Positions 32,835-46,655 of a stretch of DNA of 64,000 nucleotides are shown here, one piece after another. This DNA is from Romanomermis culicivorax (lineage: Eukaryota; Nematoda; Enoplea; Mermithida; Mermithidae), in NCBI GenBank assembly GCA_963922205.1, contig CAWUHX010000139.1:806001-870000 (forward strand), read 5' to 3'. How positions within the stretch are numbered: the first letter of the stretch is position 1; every line of letters starts with the position of its first letter. The translations under genes and the position numbers were made by a program. Under the pieces are notes generated by a model. It worked only from the letters and a program-made list of their open reading frames with translations. It ran no database searches and had not been told where the DNA came from.

Positions 32835-35399
32835 TTTTCTTCTTCCTTCCACTCTTTTTCTTTCATCTCCTTGCCATCTAGCTTTAATTAGTGATCTTCT
32901 CCAGTGTTCCTGCTGCAATAGTCCCCCTGAAACACAAGAACCATGGCACATCATTTGGCAGGTCCACCTGGAGCACACAGGGCTCCCTGTAGTATATTAT
33001 TCTTTCACTCAAGCAGCTACCAGCACCAGGCCTGAGTGGAGCTGCACATTGAGTCATGAGGTCTCTACAGGGTCAAAACTCCCTTTGCAGGGTCACAATG
33101 CCCTTGTGTTTTCTTTATTTTTCTTTCTTCTGAGGCATGCAGCACCTACTGACTTCCTCTTGCTCTCAACTGAGCTCCTCCAAGTTTAGCTGTATATGTT
33201 ATCCTTGATTCAAGTTTCCATAATTCAGGTTAGAAATTATGTAATGGAGAGTTCAATGAATGAATGTAATATGACATAATAGAGAATGTAAAGACTAGTA
33301 ATAGGAAAAAACATAGAACTATCACTCTTGCTTGGGTTTTTTTCCTTTGTTTCTTTCATGACTTTCATCTGCTTGCTGATTAGTCAAATAAGGTGCAACA
33401 ATATTTGGTAGCTCACAGTTATTATTCACATCAATTAAATTTTTGTCATTGTCCATTATGCTCTATTGATCCTCTCACTATATCACATACATGTTTATTT
33501 TTGGCCACGGAATTTTCTTGCAGGTGTAGTAGTCCATTGAAATTTCAACATTGTTTGTTGAATTTTTTCCATATTTAGGACATTGGTGAAAAATTCTCTA
33601 ATTTTTTTTAATCAATCAGCTTTGGGTTGAAATTAACTGGGTTTTTCAGTCATTTCACTTCGGCCATATAAAGCTGAAGTGAAGCAACTATTCTCCTGTA
33701 ATGCTGAGACATAACTGGATGTTGAATTGAATTAGCTCCTCTCCTTCCATATAAACATGCCCAGCTAGCCCAGGAGCCTAAATGGCCACAATTCTTGGGC
33801 CATTTGGAATCTACAAACTGAGGATTCGACCATATGATGATGTGATATTGATTGAGGTGTAGCTGGAACAGATGGTCATGATGTAGAACTCGATGTCATG
33901 TACATTCCTCACACTGGAAGAACTCCTAATGCTAATAATGAACCAGTTCTGGCAGGTCTCTTGGCTTTGAATGGCACAGGATGCTTGTGTCACCTATTCA
34001 ACTCAGTTTCTGGAAAATACTGATGCAAAGAGGTGTGGGATAGTGAGATTGTCATAACAAGACAAACCAAGTAACTGCACTATTCTGGAAATCTATGCTA
34101 TGGCACACTGGAGAATAAATGAGCTCTCCCATGAAATATTGAGTTTTAACACAGTAAGAAAGTTCTACTTGGGTTGAATCATTGTATGAGTAAGTCAGGA
34201 TGACTCTTATTGATCTGCAACAGTGACTGCAATTATTTTATGACAATAACTGGGGATGCTTGTGGATTAACATTGCATACATAGCTCTAACTGCCAAAGC
34301 ATTGTTTTTTATGAAATGATAATAAGAATTGCTGATTCTGAAAGAATCAAGTCGGTAGATGGCCATCAATGGAACTTGTAAATCAGTTAATTCTTCCATT
34401 ATCACATCATCAATAGCCATCCTTGTTCTCTGCAGATTAATTGGGGTGATGTGACAGGCCTTCAATTGGAAAAAATCGACCTACCTCTTTTTTTCCTCTT
34501 CCAACAGCAAGTACATCTTTTCCAAATGACTTTTTTCATTGTGAATTGCCCACCAATCAAGTGGCCCAAGTCTTTAGCAATATGCACTGTATTCCACAAT
34601 TTCTAGTCATTGCTTTCCAGAAAATGAACAGTGCCTATGTCACAGAAATTCCATTTGTTAAAGGCTACAACAAGAAATCAACTCTCATCAAAACTTTTAT
34701 CCTTAGGCCACCTCTTAGGTCAACTTCTTGCATGTCAACTCATCTCAGACTCACACCTGTATTGCATTTGCAAAGTCAACCTACTTGTACTTCTCTAGTA
34801 CATAATAATAACAATATAAACTTGATTTTAAACACATTGTGGTTAGAAACTTTTGATATCAGGTTTTTAAACAAAATAATGTAGAGAAGTAGGTAATTAG
34901 AAATTCCTTTACATAGTTCCAGCAGTAGTTCGTGATAATATATTACAAAAGAGGGCAAGGTGTACAATTGAACAATGAAAATACTGAATATGTTGCCGAA
35001 AAATGGTTTACATAACATGTTTGTCATTTTTCACATCTTTGCAATAAATTAATCTATATTTTGTTGATCTCAAATTTCAATATGACAATTAGGCATCAGA
35101 TGATCAGTATGACCTGTAAAGTTAATTTAAAAAAGTAATTTAATGATTTACTTACTGTGATAAGCAAAATGTGATTTCATCTTCAAAAATTATGTAGATT
35201 TTATTGTTCAATGCTAATCCACATTTGAAAACATTGCGAAAAGTGAGTTTATGAAACGTATTTTAATGGCAGTCTGAGCCTGATCTGAAAAAAATTCAAT
35301 TTTTTTGAAATGTTGTCTGAGTTAAACCAGGACTGACAGCAGTCTGAACTTCCCTAACCATGGTTCGAAGATAGCATGTAACTCTCAAATCTATCCTCC
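32835..35399. other. No gene recognised
   Basis: Mixed-composition DNA with frames up to 112 codons (34546-34884) and a minus-strand frame at 34238-34465. Neither shows a recognisable domain. Confidence 0.4.
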
Positions 35400-35712
35400 T
35401 CTTCGAATCAGAACGTACTATCTGCATTTTTTCCAAATATGAGTTTAACATGCCATTTACATGCTCAGAACGTTAGTTATCGATGCCAAAACGTTCTATC
35501 TGCACATATTACTCCTTCACTATAATATGAACCATTAGAATATGCTATGTACATAAAGTTTATTTTTTCTAGAGCCATAACATACTATATACCACATAGT
35601 ATGTTGTGGTTCTAAATTTCATTACAAAAATGTACTATGTGGCAGATAGTACTTTCTGGTTCTAAAATAAATTTTTCAAGGTGTATCAAATGGTAGATAG
35701 TATGTAATGGAA
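35400..35712. repeat. Cluster of inverted AGAACNNACTATCTGC-like motifs
   Basis: AGAACGTACTATCTGC and ACGTTCTATCTGC on the left are mirrored by GCAGATAGTACTTTCTGGTTC and related words on the right. The arrangement suggests a decayed foldback or subterminal repeat cluster. No ends were resolved. Confidence 0.4.
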
Positions 35713-35907
35713 CTGACACAATTCTAACATCTGATGAATATTATCATGTGTATATTGTTCAATTGGGCAATAAGTTTTTAAACCTGAATATACGTTTTTG
35801 ATTTAATGATAGTTCATGAACCATTGATATCTTTTCTGATCATTTATTTTCGTATTTCAATGCTCAATTTCAAATTCAGGCACTTAATAATAATATTATT
35901 TTGCTTT

Positions 35908-36885
35908 ATGATGTATTCCCCTCAAGAAGCATTGAGCCGCTTCAATTCTGAAGATTCAGAAAATGAATCCGGTACACATATGTTTCAATTTTAAAATCTT
36001 TCTATTAATTGCTAAAATATTTATCTAGGCGAAATCAATTGCAGCGTGCCTGAAGGTACATTTGGCGATTGAGTAAAAGAGAAAAAGATGAGGATGGTGA
36101 TATAGTTTTCTGAGTCTTATTCAATATAATGAATATGTACTTTCAACCTTGGTCTTTTGATAGGGCAGAGTGATATGATAACGACGAAGGATGATAACAT
36201 AGAAAAGGATGTAGTTTTGCCAGGAAATAGTACATTAAAGCACACTTTTTATGACAGTGCAGTAAATTATGATAACTTTTTAGAAAGTGAAATTAACTCT
36301 GATGACAAAATTTTGATGGAATTTGTTATCAATCGAGGTACCACTTGATTTTTAATCAAAAACATAAAACGCCTTATGCCCATTTAACTATACAGAACAG
36401 AGCATGGTTGGACGTCCACCTTACTCACAGCTTCCAGAATCATCTAAATGCCATAGACAAAGTTCAGAATCTTCGTTTGATCTCTCATCAGATTCAGAGT
36501 CATTGGATGATGAGGATGAAACAAATGTGGATCAGTTGGATGGTAAAGCTATGTTAGAAGAAGGTGCCCCTGAAGTGAAAAAAGGTGATGCCAAAAAGTT
36601 ATTGGTGAAGATTCAGATATTTTTCAGGCAATATCTGAACCTGCAAAGAAAGGCAATAGAAGTCGTGATACAAAATGGAAAAAAGCAGATCCAACAAGTT
36701 GGAAGAAGAGTTGAAAAGAGCAGTTGAGGAAAGGATTAGATTACGTCTATACTAAGAATGCACAAATTGAAAAGAAGAAGCCCATTGGAAGATGCCAAAA
36801 CTGCAAATTCAATTGTACCAAAATTTCTGATGAAGATTAAAACAAGCTTTTTGATACATTTTGGGCCCTTGGTGATTAAAAAGGC
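35908..36885 (+). pseudogene. Decayed multi-exon transposon-associated gene (acidic N-terminus, Cys-rich motif)
   Basis: Four exons join in frame through GT-AG introns: 35908-35971, 36029-36055, 36164-36337 and 36396 onward, with introns of 57, 108 and 58 bp. The product begins with a Ser/Glu-rich acidic region (SSDSESLDDEDETN). After a frameshift near 36598 it shows TKWKKADPTSWKK, YVYTKNAQIEKKKPIGRCQN, C-x2-C-x3-C spacing and ISDED. Three in-frame stops lie near the end. This K-W-K-K / C-x2-C-x3-C / ISDE-x-x-x-x-x-F-x-x-FW pattern is one I recall from repeated uncharacterised arthropod proteins linked to transposons; the exact superfamily is uncertain. Confidence 0.5.
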
Positions 36886-37408
36886 AGTGTGATTTTATTG
36901 TGCATCATACCATCCTCAACAATCTGGTATGACGAACTACATGGAACACCGCCCCGAAGAGGTTCCAACCATTCCCGCAGTGCACAAAGTTATTTTTACG
37001 AAGGTAACACTCTATCCCACAAAAATGATTTCGTTCAGAATACCTACACCGTTCATCTGAATCCCAATTTCACCCCCCCCCCCCCCGTGGGAGCAGCACA
37101 TTCATTACAAGGCTGTGCGAGTCCCATATGTAACCAGGCCTACAGATTCTTCAAGCACCAGCTCGCAATCTTCGGAACTCCCGCTCGTGCTACCAGCTTT
37201 GCCGTCAACTTCAACGGTCTCCACAACCAAGCCAGGCATATGCGCGCTCAATCAATCAACTTCCACCAGCAATATGGTTATCCCTTCAAAGGAAATAGCT
37301 GCCGCTGCGCCCATCATTAGCCCAGGAATCGTATGTTAGAATGCGACAACTCACACTTCCAACGACTCTAGTCATATTTGCTCGTCAGTTTGCCAAATCG
37401 ACAACCTT
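36886..37408 (+). other. Possible end of Gag or linker upstream of the plus-strand Ty3/Gypsy pol
   Basis: Proline/serine/threonine-rich frames (PTDSSSTSSQSSELPLVLPA) precede the protease. A run of 14 C bases lies near 37073. No 5' LTR was recognised upstream, so the 5' end of this element seems lost. Confidence 0.35.
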
Positions 37409-40400
37409 ATGCCATCATCCAAGATGTTTGCCCGCAAATACCCATCCACGAGAGCTTTTCAAATTCCCATCAAAATTGGCCCTGTCAAAGCCAACGCACT
37501 CATCGACACTGGTGCCCAATGCTCCTTATTGTCCTCAGGCCTTGTTAAACATGCGTTCGACAAGCAATCACTTCAACTCCGGATATGTGGTAAAATCAAA
37601 GTTGTTGACGGCGCCATAGTTAATGCCCACAGTCCAGTTGTCGTCACAATGGAATCCACATTCGGCGAACATATGATCAAATGTGTAATCCTCAAGGACC
37701 ACAGTAATGATCAATGCATCATTGGTACGGATTTCCTCGCACATCCCAATATTCACACGATTCTCAACTTCAAGGATAATTATACCAAAATTCAAGATGT
37801 AAAGCTCAAAGCTCAGAAAACTGCTAAAGTAATCGCCTTGGTCCGCCCGCACATGGAATTATTTCTGAATGCTGCGAACAACAACCTCCTCAAGGAAATT
37901 CCAGAAACAGAAAGAGTAAGTTTTTCTGACGATAAATTGGATACTTTCAGCCAAACCGAAGAAATCGAAGTTGAACAAGCAGTACAACACCCACAACCTA
38001 GTCCACACCAACCACCTTCCAGGCAGCTGGAGGTTATGGAATTCACTGAACCAATTTTTCTTGTCGCTCAAGCATCAGTTTCCATTTTGTGACATTGCCA
38101 GCAATGGGTGACCAGCACCGCTTTTCCCATGTCAACTGCCATTATCTCCAACGTGATTGTGCAACCCCTGCCCACCAACAGTGTAGCTGCGGAACTATCA
38201 ATCTAAACTGCAATTGTCAATGTCACCAATGGCCAATGTCGGCTGTTATTTGTCAACAATACGTCGAACAGCATCAAGCTTTGCCCTAATCCACTACTCT
38301 CAGAGGCAAAACACGCACTCGGATTTACCGAAACTCACACTGACTGTCAAGTCGCAACTGCCGTCGCCAACCATGATCTGACCAATCATGAACTGGCTGC
38401 CCTCAATAAATCACTCCCTTGCCACATGGACCAACAAAAACTGAATTTTGCTTTGAACAAGATGACTGCAAAAACATATGTCACCGCTGCACAAAAGTCA
38501 AAGGCCCTCTGCATGCTATGCCAAAACCGTGATGTTTTCAGCCTCCTTGGCAACAAACCAACATTCACAAATGAACTGATCATCAGCATTGACACGGGCA
38601 CAGCAAAGCCGGTATCCCATCACTTTTACCACATCATTATGGAACAAAGACTGATTGTCCACCGCCATATCCAAGAGATGCTCAACAACGACTTCATCCA
38701 ACAATCCCACTCACCCTTGCCCGCACCCCTATTCCTCGTGAAGAAAAAAGATGGTTCCTGGCGCCCCCTCCTGAACTACCGCAGAATAAATGATGTTACA
38801 CCCAGAGACAGATTTTCGATCCCCCGCATTGACAATTATTTGGATGTTATGGGCAAAGCAAAATTCTTCACCATGCTCGACCTCAAAGCAGGGTACTGGC
38901 AGGTACCTTTCGACAATGATTCCCTCGATAAAACCACCTTGATCTGCCAAGAGGGTTTGTTTTGGTTGGAAGTTATGCCATTCGGTTTGAAGAACACGCC
39001 CGCCGAATTCCAATGCTTAATGGAAAGAATTGTTCCCTGTATATTTGGAAAATTTGCCTCGTTTATATTGATGATATTATCGTTTTCTCGAATTCCTTCA
39101 AAGAGCATTTGGATTATTTGCAAATCGTTTTCGATGCTCTCTGCGCAACCAACCTTATGCTTTGGAATGACAAATGCAAATTCCTGCCCCAACAAGTCAA
39201 ATTCTTGGGACATCTCCTCAATGGGGAAGGTATCAGCGCCAATCTGGACAAAGTCAAGGCCATAGCTGAGTACGAATTCCTGAATACTAAGAAAGGTATG
39301 CAAAGTTTTTTAGGTCTAGTCCAATGGTGCTAGCGATTTATCCCAAAACTAGCAACCTTGTCCAGTCCATTGTACGGACTCCTACAAAAAGATGTCCAAT
39401 ATATCGTCACCGAAGAACACAAGACGGCATTCGAATGAATCAAAACAGCGCTTATGTCCTCGCCTTTTCTCGGCTACCTGGTGTATGATAGTGAAGCTCA
39501 ATTTTTCATACCAACCGACGCCAGTAGGACCGCCATTGGAGCAACTTTGTACCAGGAAAACGGCAAGGACCGATGGGTCAACCCCTATAACAGCCACGTA
39601 CTCACGGACGCCAAAACCTGCTATAGTACAATGGAGTGTGAATGCCTCACTATTGTTTATGGATCCCAAATGTACCCTCACTATGTATATGGTCAAAAGG
39701 TTATAGTTCACACCCATCACAAGCCACTCGAATGACTCAAAGACGAAAAGCATCACAACTCCTGACTACAGTGCTTCGCTATTAATCTTCAAGATTATGA
39801 TTACAAAGTTGAATACATCAAAGACAAAGTCAAGGCCTGCTCCGATTTTTTGTCCAGAAAAGATGACTGGGAGAAACCACGGATCCTGCGCACTGAAGAC
39901 TGCACCACCCAGATCATCTGCAAAAATTTTCGCCCTGCTGGTGCATTATTGGACGCCAACTTATTGGTACCATATATACTCCCAGCAGCGGCCTTGCCGT
40001 CTGAAGAAATTGAGGCGGACATCAACACCATCACCTGTGCAACGACCAAGAAACTCATCAGTAAACCCACACTCTCTGATCATATGCCCTTGGCCGCTGA
40101 CTATGCACCGCCTCTGATTGAAGCCATAACCATTGCCTCCCATGCGAAAGTCAAGCAGGCACAAGCTGCTGATCCTGCCATTACTGAAATTGTCGCCTCT
40201 CTTCAAATAACCAATGCCGCAAAGTCCTCCCCAGTTTTCTTTACCGAAGACAGACTTTTGTACTGCCAAATCAAAGATACCAAACAACTGGTTGTCCCTG
40301 AGTCCATGGTCAATCAAACGCTTCATCAATTCCACGGCGCAAAGATTCTGAATCACCAAGGATCTATATGTACCACTTTTGGTGGCCCCACATGGAAGAA

Positions 40401-41406
40401 AACGTCCACTACTGGACCAAGTCCAGCAAGATTTGTCAATTGCTGACGCTGCAAACATTGCCACCTTTGTGACTGTTGCTAATCCAACCTAAGCATCCTT
40501 TCAAATCATAGCCACTGACATTGTCAATATATCCCTGGTAGGTGAAAAACGACCATATGTTATTGTTTTCCAGGATTACTTCACTAAATAGGTTTCTGCA
40601 CATCCAATTCCTGATCAAAAAGCCTCAGCCGTCCCCGAATGTTTTGTGAAAAATGTTGTCCTTACGCATGGTAGCCCGCTCGTCCTCTTTTCCAATCAAG
40701 GTAGATGTTTTACATCAAAGCTGATGCAGGACAGTTGCGAACTTCTCAGGATCCCAGAGGTCAAAACGACTGTGTATCACCCACAGTGCAACGGTATGGT
40801 CGAGCATTTCAACCAAACTTTAATAACTCAGCTAAAGAAGTACAGTGCTGATGATCTGGACAATTGGGAAGGCTACTTGCCATACACCATGTTCACCTAT
40901 AAAGCCACGCCGCACACCACTACAGGCCATTCACCTTTCAGCCTACTATGAGGCTACGAACGGCGCATAACTTTCGACTGTGATTGTGCCTGCCGACTCA
41001 CGTTGCCACTCAATTAGGATGTGTATCAGCATATCCTTATGCAGGCACAACTCAAAATGCACGAAAAAATCAAGACTAACCTTGAAAAAGCCGCCACAGT
41101 CAGTAAAGACCTGATTTCAAAAATCAAAAAGCCTGCGTATGCGACCTCGCCATAAATGACCTTGTCCTCCTGACCAACACACGAAAAGCGAACAAAATTC
41201 AACCTGATTTTATTGGTTCTTTCATGATCACAGACCCATCCTGCATAGCAGAAAACGTCATCACCATTGACTCACTCGACACACACAGCCGACCACAAAT
41301 TGTTTTCATGCTACATTTGAAACCATTCATACCGCGACTCGCCAAAGAAATCTTTGAACTCGAAGCCGATGGACCGCATTCATTTCACGCTTCACAACAA
41401 AAATAG
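37409..41406 (+). pseudogene. pol: Ty3/Gypsy pol (protease, RT, RNase H, integrase), frameshifted and interrupted
   Basis: Order: retropepsin with LIDTGA (about 37498) and IIGTDFLAHP; RT with [31 protein letters not shown] and, after a frameshift near 39035, [10 protein letters not shown]; RNase H with TDASRTAIGATLYQE; integrase with ATDIVNI and NGMVEHFNQ. The second integrase aspartate is Asn (FSNQG), and the HHCC finger is disrupted. At least three frameshifts and more than six stops are present, so this copy is dead. It is homologous along its whole length to the minus-strand pol at 60073-64000, including the unusual C-terminal domain after integrase. A decayed exonuclease/Gag-like gene lies about 0.5 kb downstream, as in the other copy. 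Confidence 0.85.
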
Positions 41407-41925
41407 TTCAATTCAAAATTTTCATTTGTGACACGGCGCTCATCATGCTGAGTTGCACATAAACCCGGAACTTCGTTTACTTTCCATCCTGGCAACAATG
41501 TTAATGAGACAAGGACTCCAGGCTATGTGTAATCCATTCAGTTACACTCTCTCCACCCGATACTTCCCCAACAAAAGCAAGGCCGACTTTACACCCTTGC
41601 CTTACACATTTCCCTGTGTGCCGTAGTTTGACATAGGAAGGGGGTGTCTTCTTTAATGTTAGGTTCTGCTCGGCGCAAGGCCATTTGGTTTATTTCCTCC
41701 CGACCCTGGCTGCATTCACTCTCATAAGACTGACGGGGAAAGGTTGATTTTAGTACCCCTTAACATAGGGGTGTTTGTAGTGCTTTGTCATAACTGTAGT
41801 TTGCATTTTCTTTACTTTATACTTTCTCCACCTTTCAGTGGCTTATTCTTTATTAAGTTCATTTCAATTCTCGCTTTCGCCTCAATAATCTGCATTTTCC
41901 AGCCACTCTCGAAAATTTTCCAAAT

Positions 41926-44900
41926 ATGACTAGGCCATCCACTTCATCGGCAGCTGATGAGCCCCTGCCTTACCACCAATTTCTAAATGTGAATGAACAA
42001 TATGCACACTGGGGTGAACAGCAGCCTCATCAAAACGATCTCAATTCCTGCCGCGAGGGTACATATTATTTTGCATGCTCTTTTTTTCGCTTTAATCTTT
42101 GCATGTTTCTAACATATGCTTGGGACCCCATGGGATACCTCCCCTCTGCAGCCCGGCCTCAGAGCCCATGGTCAGCCGCCGCAAACCAGTCATCGTCATG
42201 TTGTGGCAAATGCTATGCCACAGCCAGCTGCTGCTTTGACCACTGCATACAACAACTGTTGTAATCTCGCTATCGTAGCCGGATTCAGTTGAAAAGATGC
42301 GCCTGTCAAAGTGACATCATCCCCCAAGCTGCAGTTTTCCTGGGATATGAACCCCTCTTCACACTGTGTACAATGCCATAACCTTCTTGGTTCAATTCTA
42401 AAGTCAACCTTTTGTATGGATAATTCGTTCCCTGGCCCTGGTGCCCACTGTGTTTTGTGTAGAATATCGCGCCCGCTCTTGTTTAGAAAACAAGGTCAAG
42501 CATCTTGTCCATGCTGCCGATTTGAAGTGCTGGTTTTGTATCCTTGTACATCAGGCCTCCAAACGTCCTGCCGCCGCAGACTTTCCTCTCACACCATAGT
42601 TTGGGGGCAGCCCTCGCCGCCCAGACCACACCAATTTTCCATGGCTTTATGTTAGTCAGCTTTGGCACAGAGTCTATCATGGCCACAGACATGAAAAATT
42701 TTCCATTTGCCCTGCCAATGCCAGCCGACTCCATAGGGTTCAGCTACCCCTGATACGTCCAACTCGCCTTTCCATATGGCATGATGTTCATTTTCCAAAC
42801 ATTTACGGCTACTCTAGAAGACTGGACTGCGTTATTTTCCTTGGTCAATGGGGACCACACCATCATCATTTCCTTCAATGGAGCTGACGACTGGGTGAGA
42901 ATATACGCGCTCCTGGGTACCCAGGTCCAGATGGATCCACAAAAGAAGAATAAAGATGCCATAATTAAGGCCATTCACTTCGATGCATACTGCTTAATCG
43001 GAAACATCAGCATCTCCCCACTGCTGTACGACCTGGCTTGACAGATTGGTTTTATACCTGAAAAACGTACATTAAAAGCAACTGTATCAGCCATGTGGGC
43101 TTTCGATGTTTCGAAACTCACTCTCAAATTCCCGGCCACGCTGCGATTTTTAAACAATCCTGCAACCTCGTTTCTGCAGTCAGAGATCCTCGCTTATGCC
43201 ACCCTTGATGCGTTTTATCCGATTTTATTATTTCTCGCCTTCAGCCATTACAGCTTCGTTCCAGAGTTTTACAACACCCCAGCGTTATTTCCGCATGACT
43301 CCTTGGACGCCATTAAAATCGACCACTTGGCTGAAACATTAATCACCGCTTTCCGCAACGTTGCACTCATGGAGGTCCTGCCCACTGACCCTCTCGACAA
43401 AGTCTACCCAACTATCTCGCAAATCAGATTACAAGCGATTATGCGAGATGAGGTTTTCTATGCATACCAATTTTTCATGTATGATTACGCATAGTTCAAC
43501 CACGATCGGTCTTTCTGTTTAGGTATGCAGCCAAATGGTTACAGCTCCATCAAACCAGCAATGCCTACGACCCATCCAAAAGTTCTCACTGCTCCCAAAG
43601 TGCTGAAAAAGAAAAAGGAAGAAACAGAAAGATGAATGGAATAAATTGCCGGAGGATTCTGATGATAAAGATCCGTCCCTCCAACCAAAATTCATCTTTG
43701 ACGATCCGAGATGCTTTCAAGCAGCCCTCATTCTGGCCATGAAGAGCAGGCTAACGCACGGGCTCATCAAATTTCCAGGTGTCCTTCCAGGTGTCCCCTA
43801 TTTCCAGGTGTCCCCTATTTATAAATTGGCAATCCGCGACCGTATCAAATTTGACACTGACCCGCAATTGCCACTGATTCTCCATGAAGTCAACAATGTT
43901 TGGATCGAATGAGTCACCACAGATCAATCTCTTCACGATATGAGTTACCAGGGTACCCATTACCATTACCTCCCTAACACCATCATTAGTCTTTTGCAGG
44001 TAGACAGTGAATGGTTTTGGTGCCTCACGACCAGCATGCCATTGGCAGCACTATCAGCTTTCCCTTGCTCCGCCACGGAGTACGCATATGTGAACAATGT
44101 GCTGGTACTGCACTCTCAAAATCTCCATCTGGCTACACATACCATTTTCTACAAATGTATGTACTACCACGCCAACCACAACCCTCAAATGCGCTTCACG
44201 GAATGGATGAACAGAATCCTGGAAAGAGAGCCCTCTTTTAGCAGCCATCCCAGCACCAACATGTGTAATCGATTCGCCCTTCGCCTGATCATTTTTGACG
44301 AAGATTTCCACATGGAAACAGCCATTGAACAAATTGATATCGACAAATTGGACTACACAATATCATAGATTTCATAAATCGATTTTCATTTCCTGGGCCA
44401 GTCTATACATACCCCTTGCCGAATACAGTCTCGGTGCATATGCTGACCACCGAAGAACTTCTCAACGGCCCCACCTCAGCTCAAGATGTAGAGCCCCCGG
44501 AGGAAGAACTTTTGGATACACCGATTTTCAACTTGAATATGGCAAAGTTGCCCCCGTCAATTGACATGTTGGCTCCTCCGCCCCTTACGGCAACAGCCCA
44601 CTTTATGGCCACAACTGCGCAAATCACTGATTTCCTCAAATTGATGCTCAACAATATAACGACATTGGCTCCAGTTCGGATAGATGAGTCCACATCAGTC
44701 CAACCCACGGCGATGGACGCTGAAACAAATACCCCAACTAGGGACTAAACCTTGATGGATATACTGGAGGAGACGACTGCCAACCAATCCACCCCTATGG
44801 ATGTTGCACTCCAGGGACCCCCAGCTGTAGCAGCTCTGTGGGCACCTGCCACCAACCCACAACTGCGCAAATCACTGATTTCCTCAAATTGATGCTCAAC

Positions 44901-46655
44901 ATCTAGCTACTTGGGCGGTCTTGCCCGGGCCTCTGATGATTGCTACTGTTGCCGCCCATTACCTCACATACCGAGTGGGGTAAGATGCCCTTTGAATGTA
45001 CAACCTGCCACGGTGAACAGCTTGCCCAACAGATAGCCCGAGAAATGGCCAGTCAGACCAGTTCTCAAACTGGCATGACATCTCAACCGAAAGTCATGAC
45101 CACAAAGACTGCAACACCCGCCAAACAAACACCACCTGCCCATCAATCCAATAGCCATCCTTCACCTCACGAGTCTCATCACGGTGATGACCACCTTTGG
45201 AAAGACACGAAACATTCGCGGCGCAAAGATACCACAAGCCGTGATAACCGCCAACACAAACCCCACCATAATGCACTGCTGCACCATACCCAAAGCGAAC
45301 AAACGCACCAGGTTCATTCTACCAGTTTTTATGAAAGTGTGTATCAACACCGTTTCCACCACTCATCACCGAATTGACCGACTATATTAGCCCCTTGTAA
45401 TGCAATGCCAAAATTCAAAGACAATCGGAAGATTTGAAAAACCCACTGAAACCGGTGTTCAAGGTTCCGTCACCACCAGTGCCCCTGATGGACGTGGAAC
45501 AAGCTACTTTGTTTTCCACATCCTTGTCACCCACAGCCACGTCGCCCCCCCCCCTACAGCCCTGACGTCAGCCTGCCAACCACTGTTCTACACACCGCGT
45601 CCCTGCCACCTACAGCCCCAACAACAGTCAAGGCCACTGCATCAGCTTAGCCGTCATTGGTTATCACTACAGGCCGGGTACTTGAAGTGGCTGCGCCCGC
45701 CTGTACTGCATTGCACTTTGAACCACAATTGCCAAGCAAAGCCACGAATTTGCCGAACTATGTGCGCTTCCCTACCATGGATCCACCACATTGCATTATG
45801 CTGGCATCGCTGCGTTATCCGCCCCACACGGACCCATCTGTTCAGTTTTTCTTGCTGCAAATCCTCCATGAAATGGTATTGATCAATTTCTCTGGTCGCC
45901 TTGGAGTTCGAATCACAATGGCTGTTCACATTCCTGCCACCAACGCTTGGCTGGCCCTTTACCAATATTTTTGAGCCCATTATGGCGCAACATATATCGA
46001 ACCTCAACCACCCGTGTCTCCTGCTGTTGCTGCACTCATTTTATGATGAGTCGCTGGCCTTTGGGCCAAAGAACTCAGCATTGCCGATCCCGTACACACC
46101 GCACACTCTGCGCTTTTCTTGTATGAAGCGCGTGGCCTCAACAATCCCTCATGTTTGTTGCAAGCGTACAACAACACCGTGGGTTTGATTGACAGCTGTA
46201 TGGTTTATCCACAATACTCTCCATTTCCGCAGCCTCCAGAAATTGCCGATATCCAATGAATCTACCTCCAATATCACAGCGAAACCAATCGTCCTGTTCC
46301 CCTGATGCATCGGCACGATTTTTCTGCCCAGTGGAACTTGTTATCACCAAGATCGTTGCCGCCAACAGGGCTACCCTGGGACCGACCTTCTTTGATTGGG
46401 AGGCAACTTGCACCACCTGGAGTTAATCCGCTATCGCCATTGCATACGCAAAGGTACACTTCCTCTTCATTGTTGTTGTGATGCCGCCAACAATGACTGT
46501 TACTCTTGCAACTTGAGTTCTATTTGTTTTGATGGCCATGACGATTCTCGCGACCCCGATGGATACAACAACAACCACCACCGCCATGATCGCCCCAACA
46601 ACTACAATCAATCCCACTCAACATCTGATACCCGCTATCATCGCCGCCACTGATC
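41926..46655 (+). pseudogene. Decayed exonuclease/Gag-like gene of the plus-strand Ty3/Gypsy element
   Basis: A short first exon (41926-~42052, MTRPSTSSAADEPL) ends at a GGGTACAT donor-like site. After a gap, 42620-43500 aligns with the exonuclease of the minus-strand element: IFHG and FGTE for motif I (the catalytic Asp is Gly), LEDWTALFSLV, and YATLDAFYPIL for motif III. Next, 43646-44368 shares MPLA...FP.S..E..Y, PSF, N-F and I-E-Q-I spacing with the minus-strand protein. 44940-45377 is a low-complexity Gln/His/Thr-rich linker. 45700-46200 matches the Gag-like domain ([15 protein letters not shown]). The end, 46400-46655, is Asn/His/Arg-rich, in place of the RGG tail. Many stops and frameshifts are present. 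Confidence 0.68.

Noticed and set aside
32555-32881. Hydrophobic 108-codon frame resembling a membrane protein
   Set aside because: It is the translation of a polypyrimidine tract (Phe/Ser/Leu/Pro only).
36900-36960. Integrase-like YHPQQSG reading just before the Gypsy protease
   Set aside because: Only about seven residues match, and the surrounding sequence is not integrase. Probably chance at an element junction.
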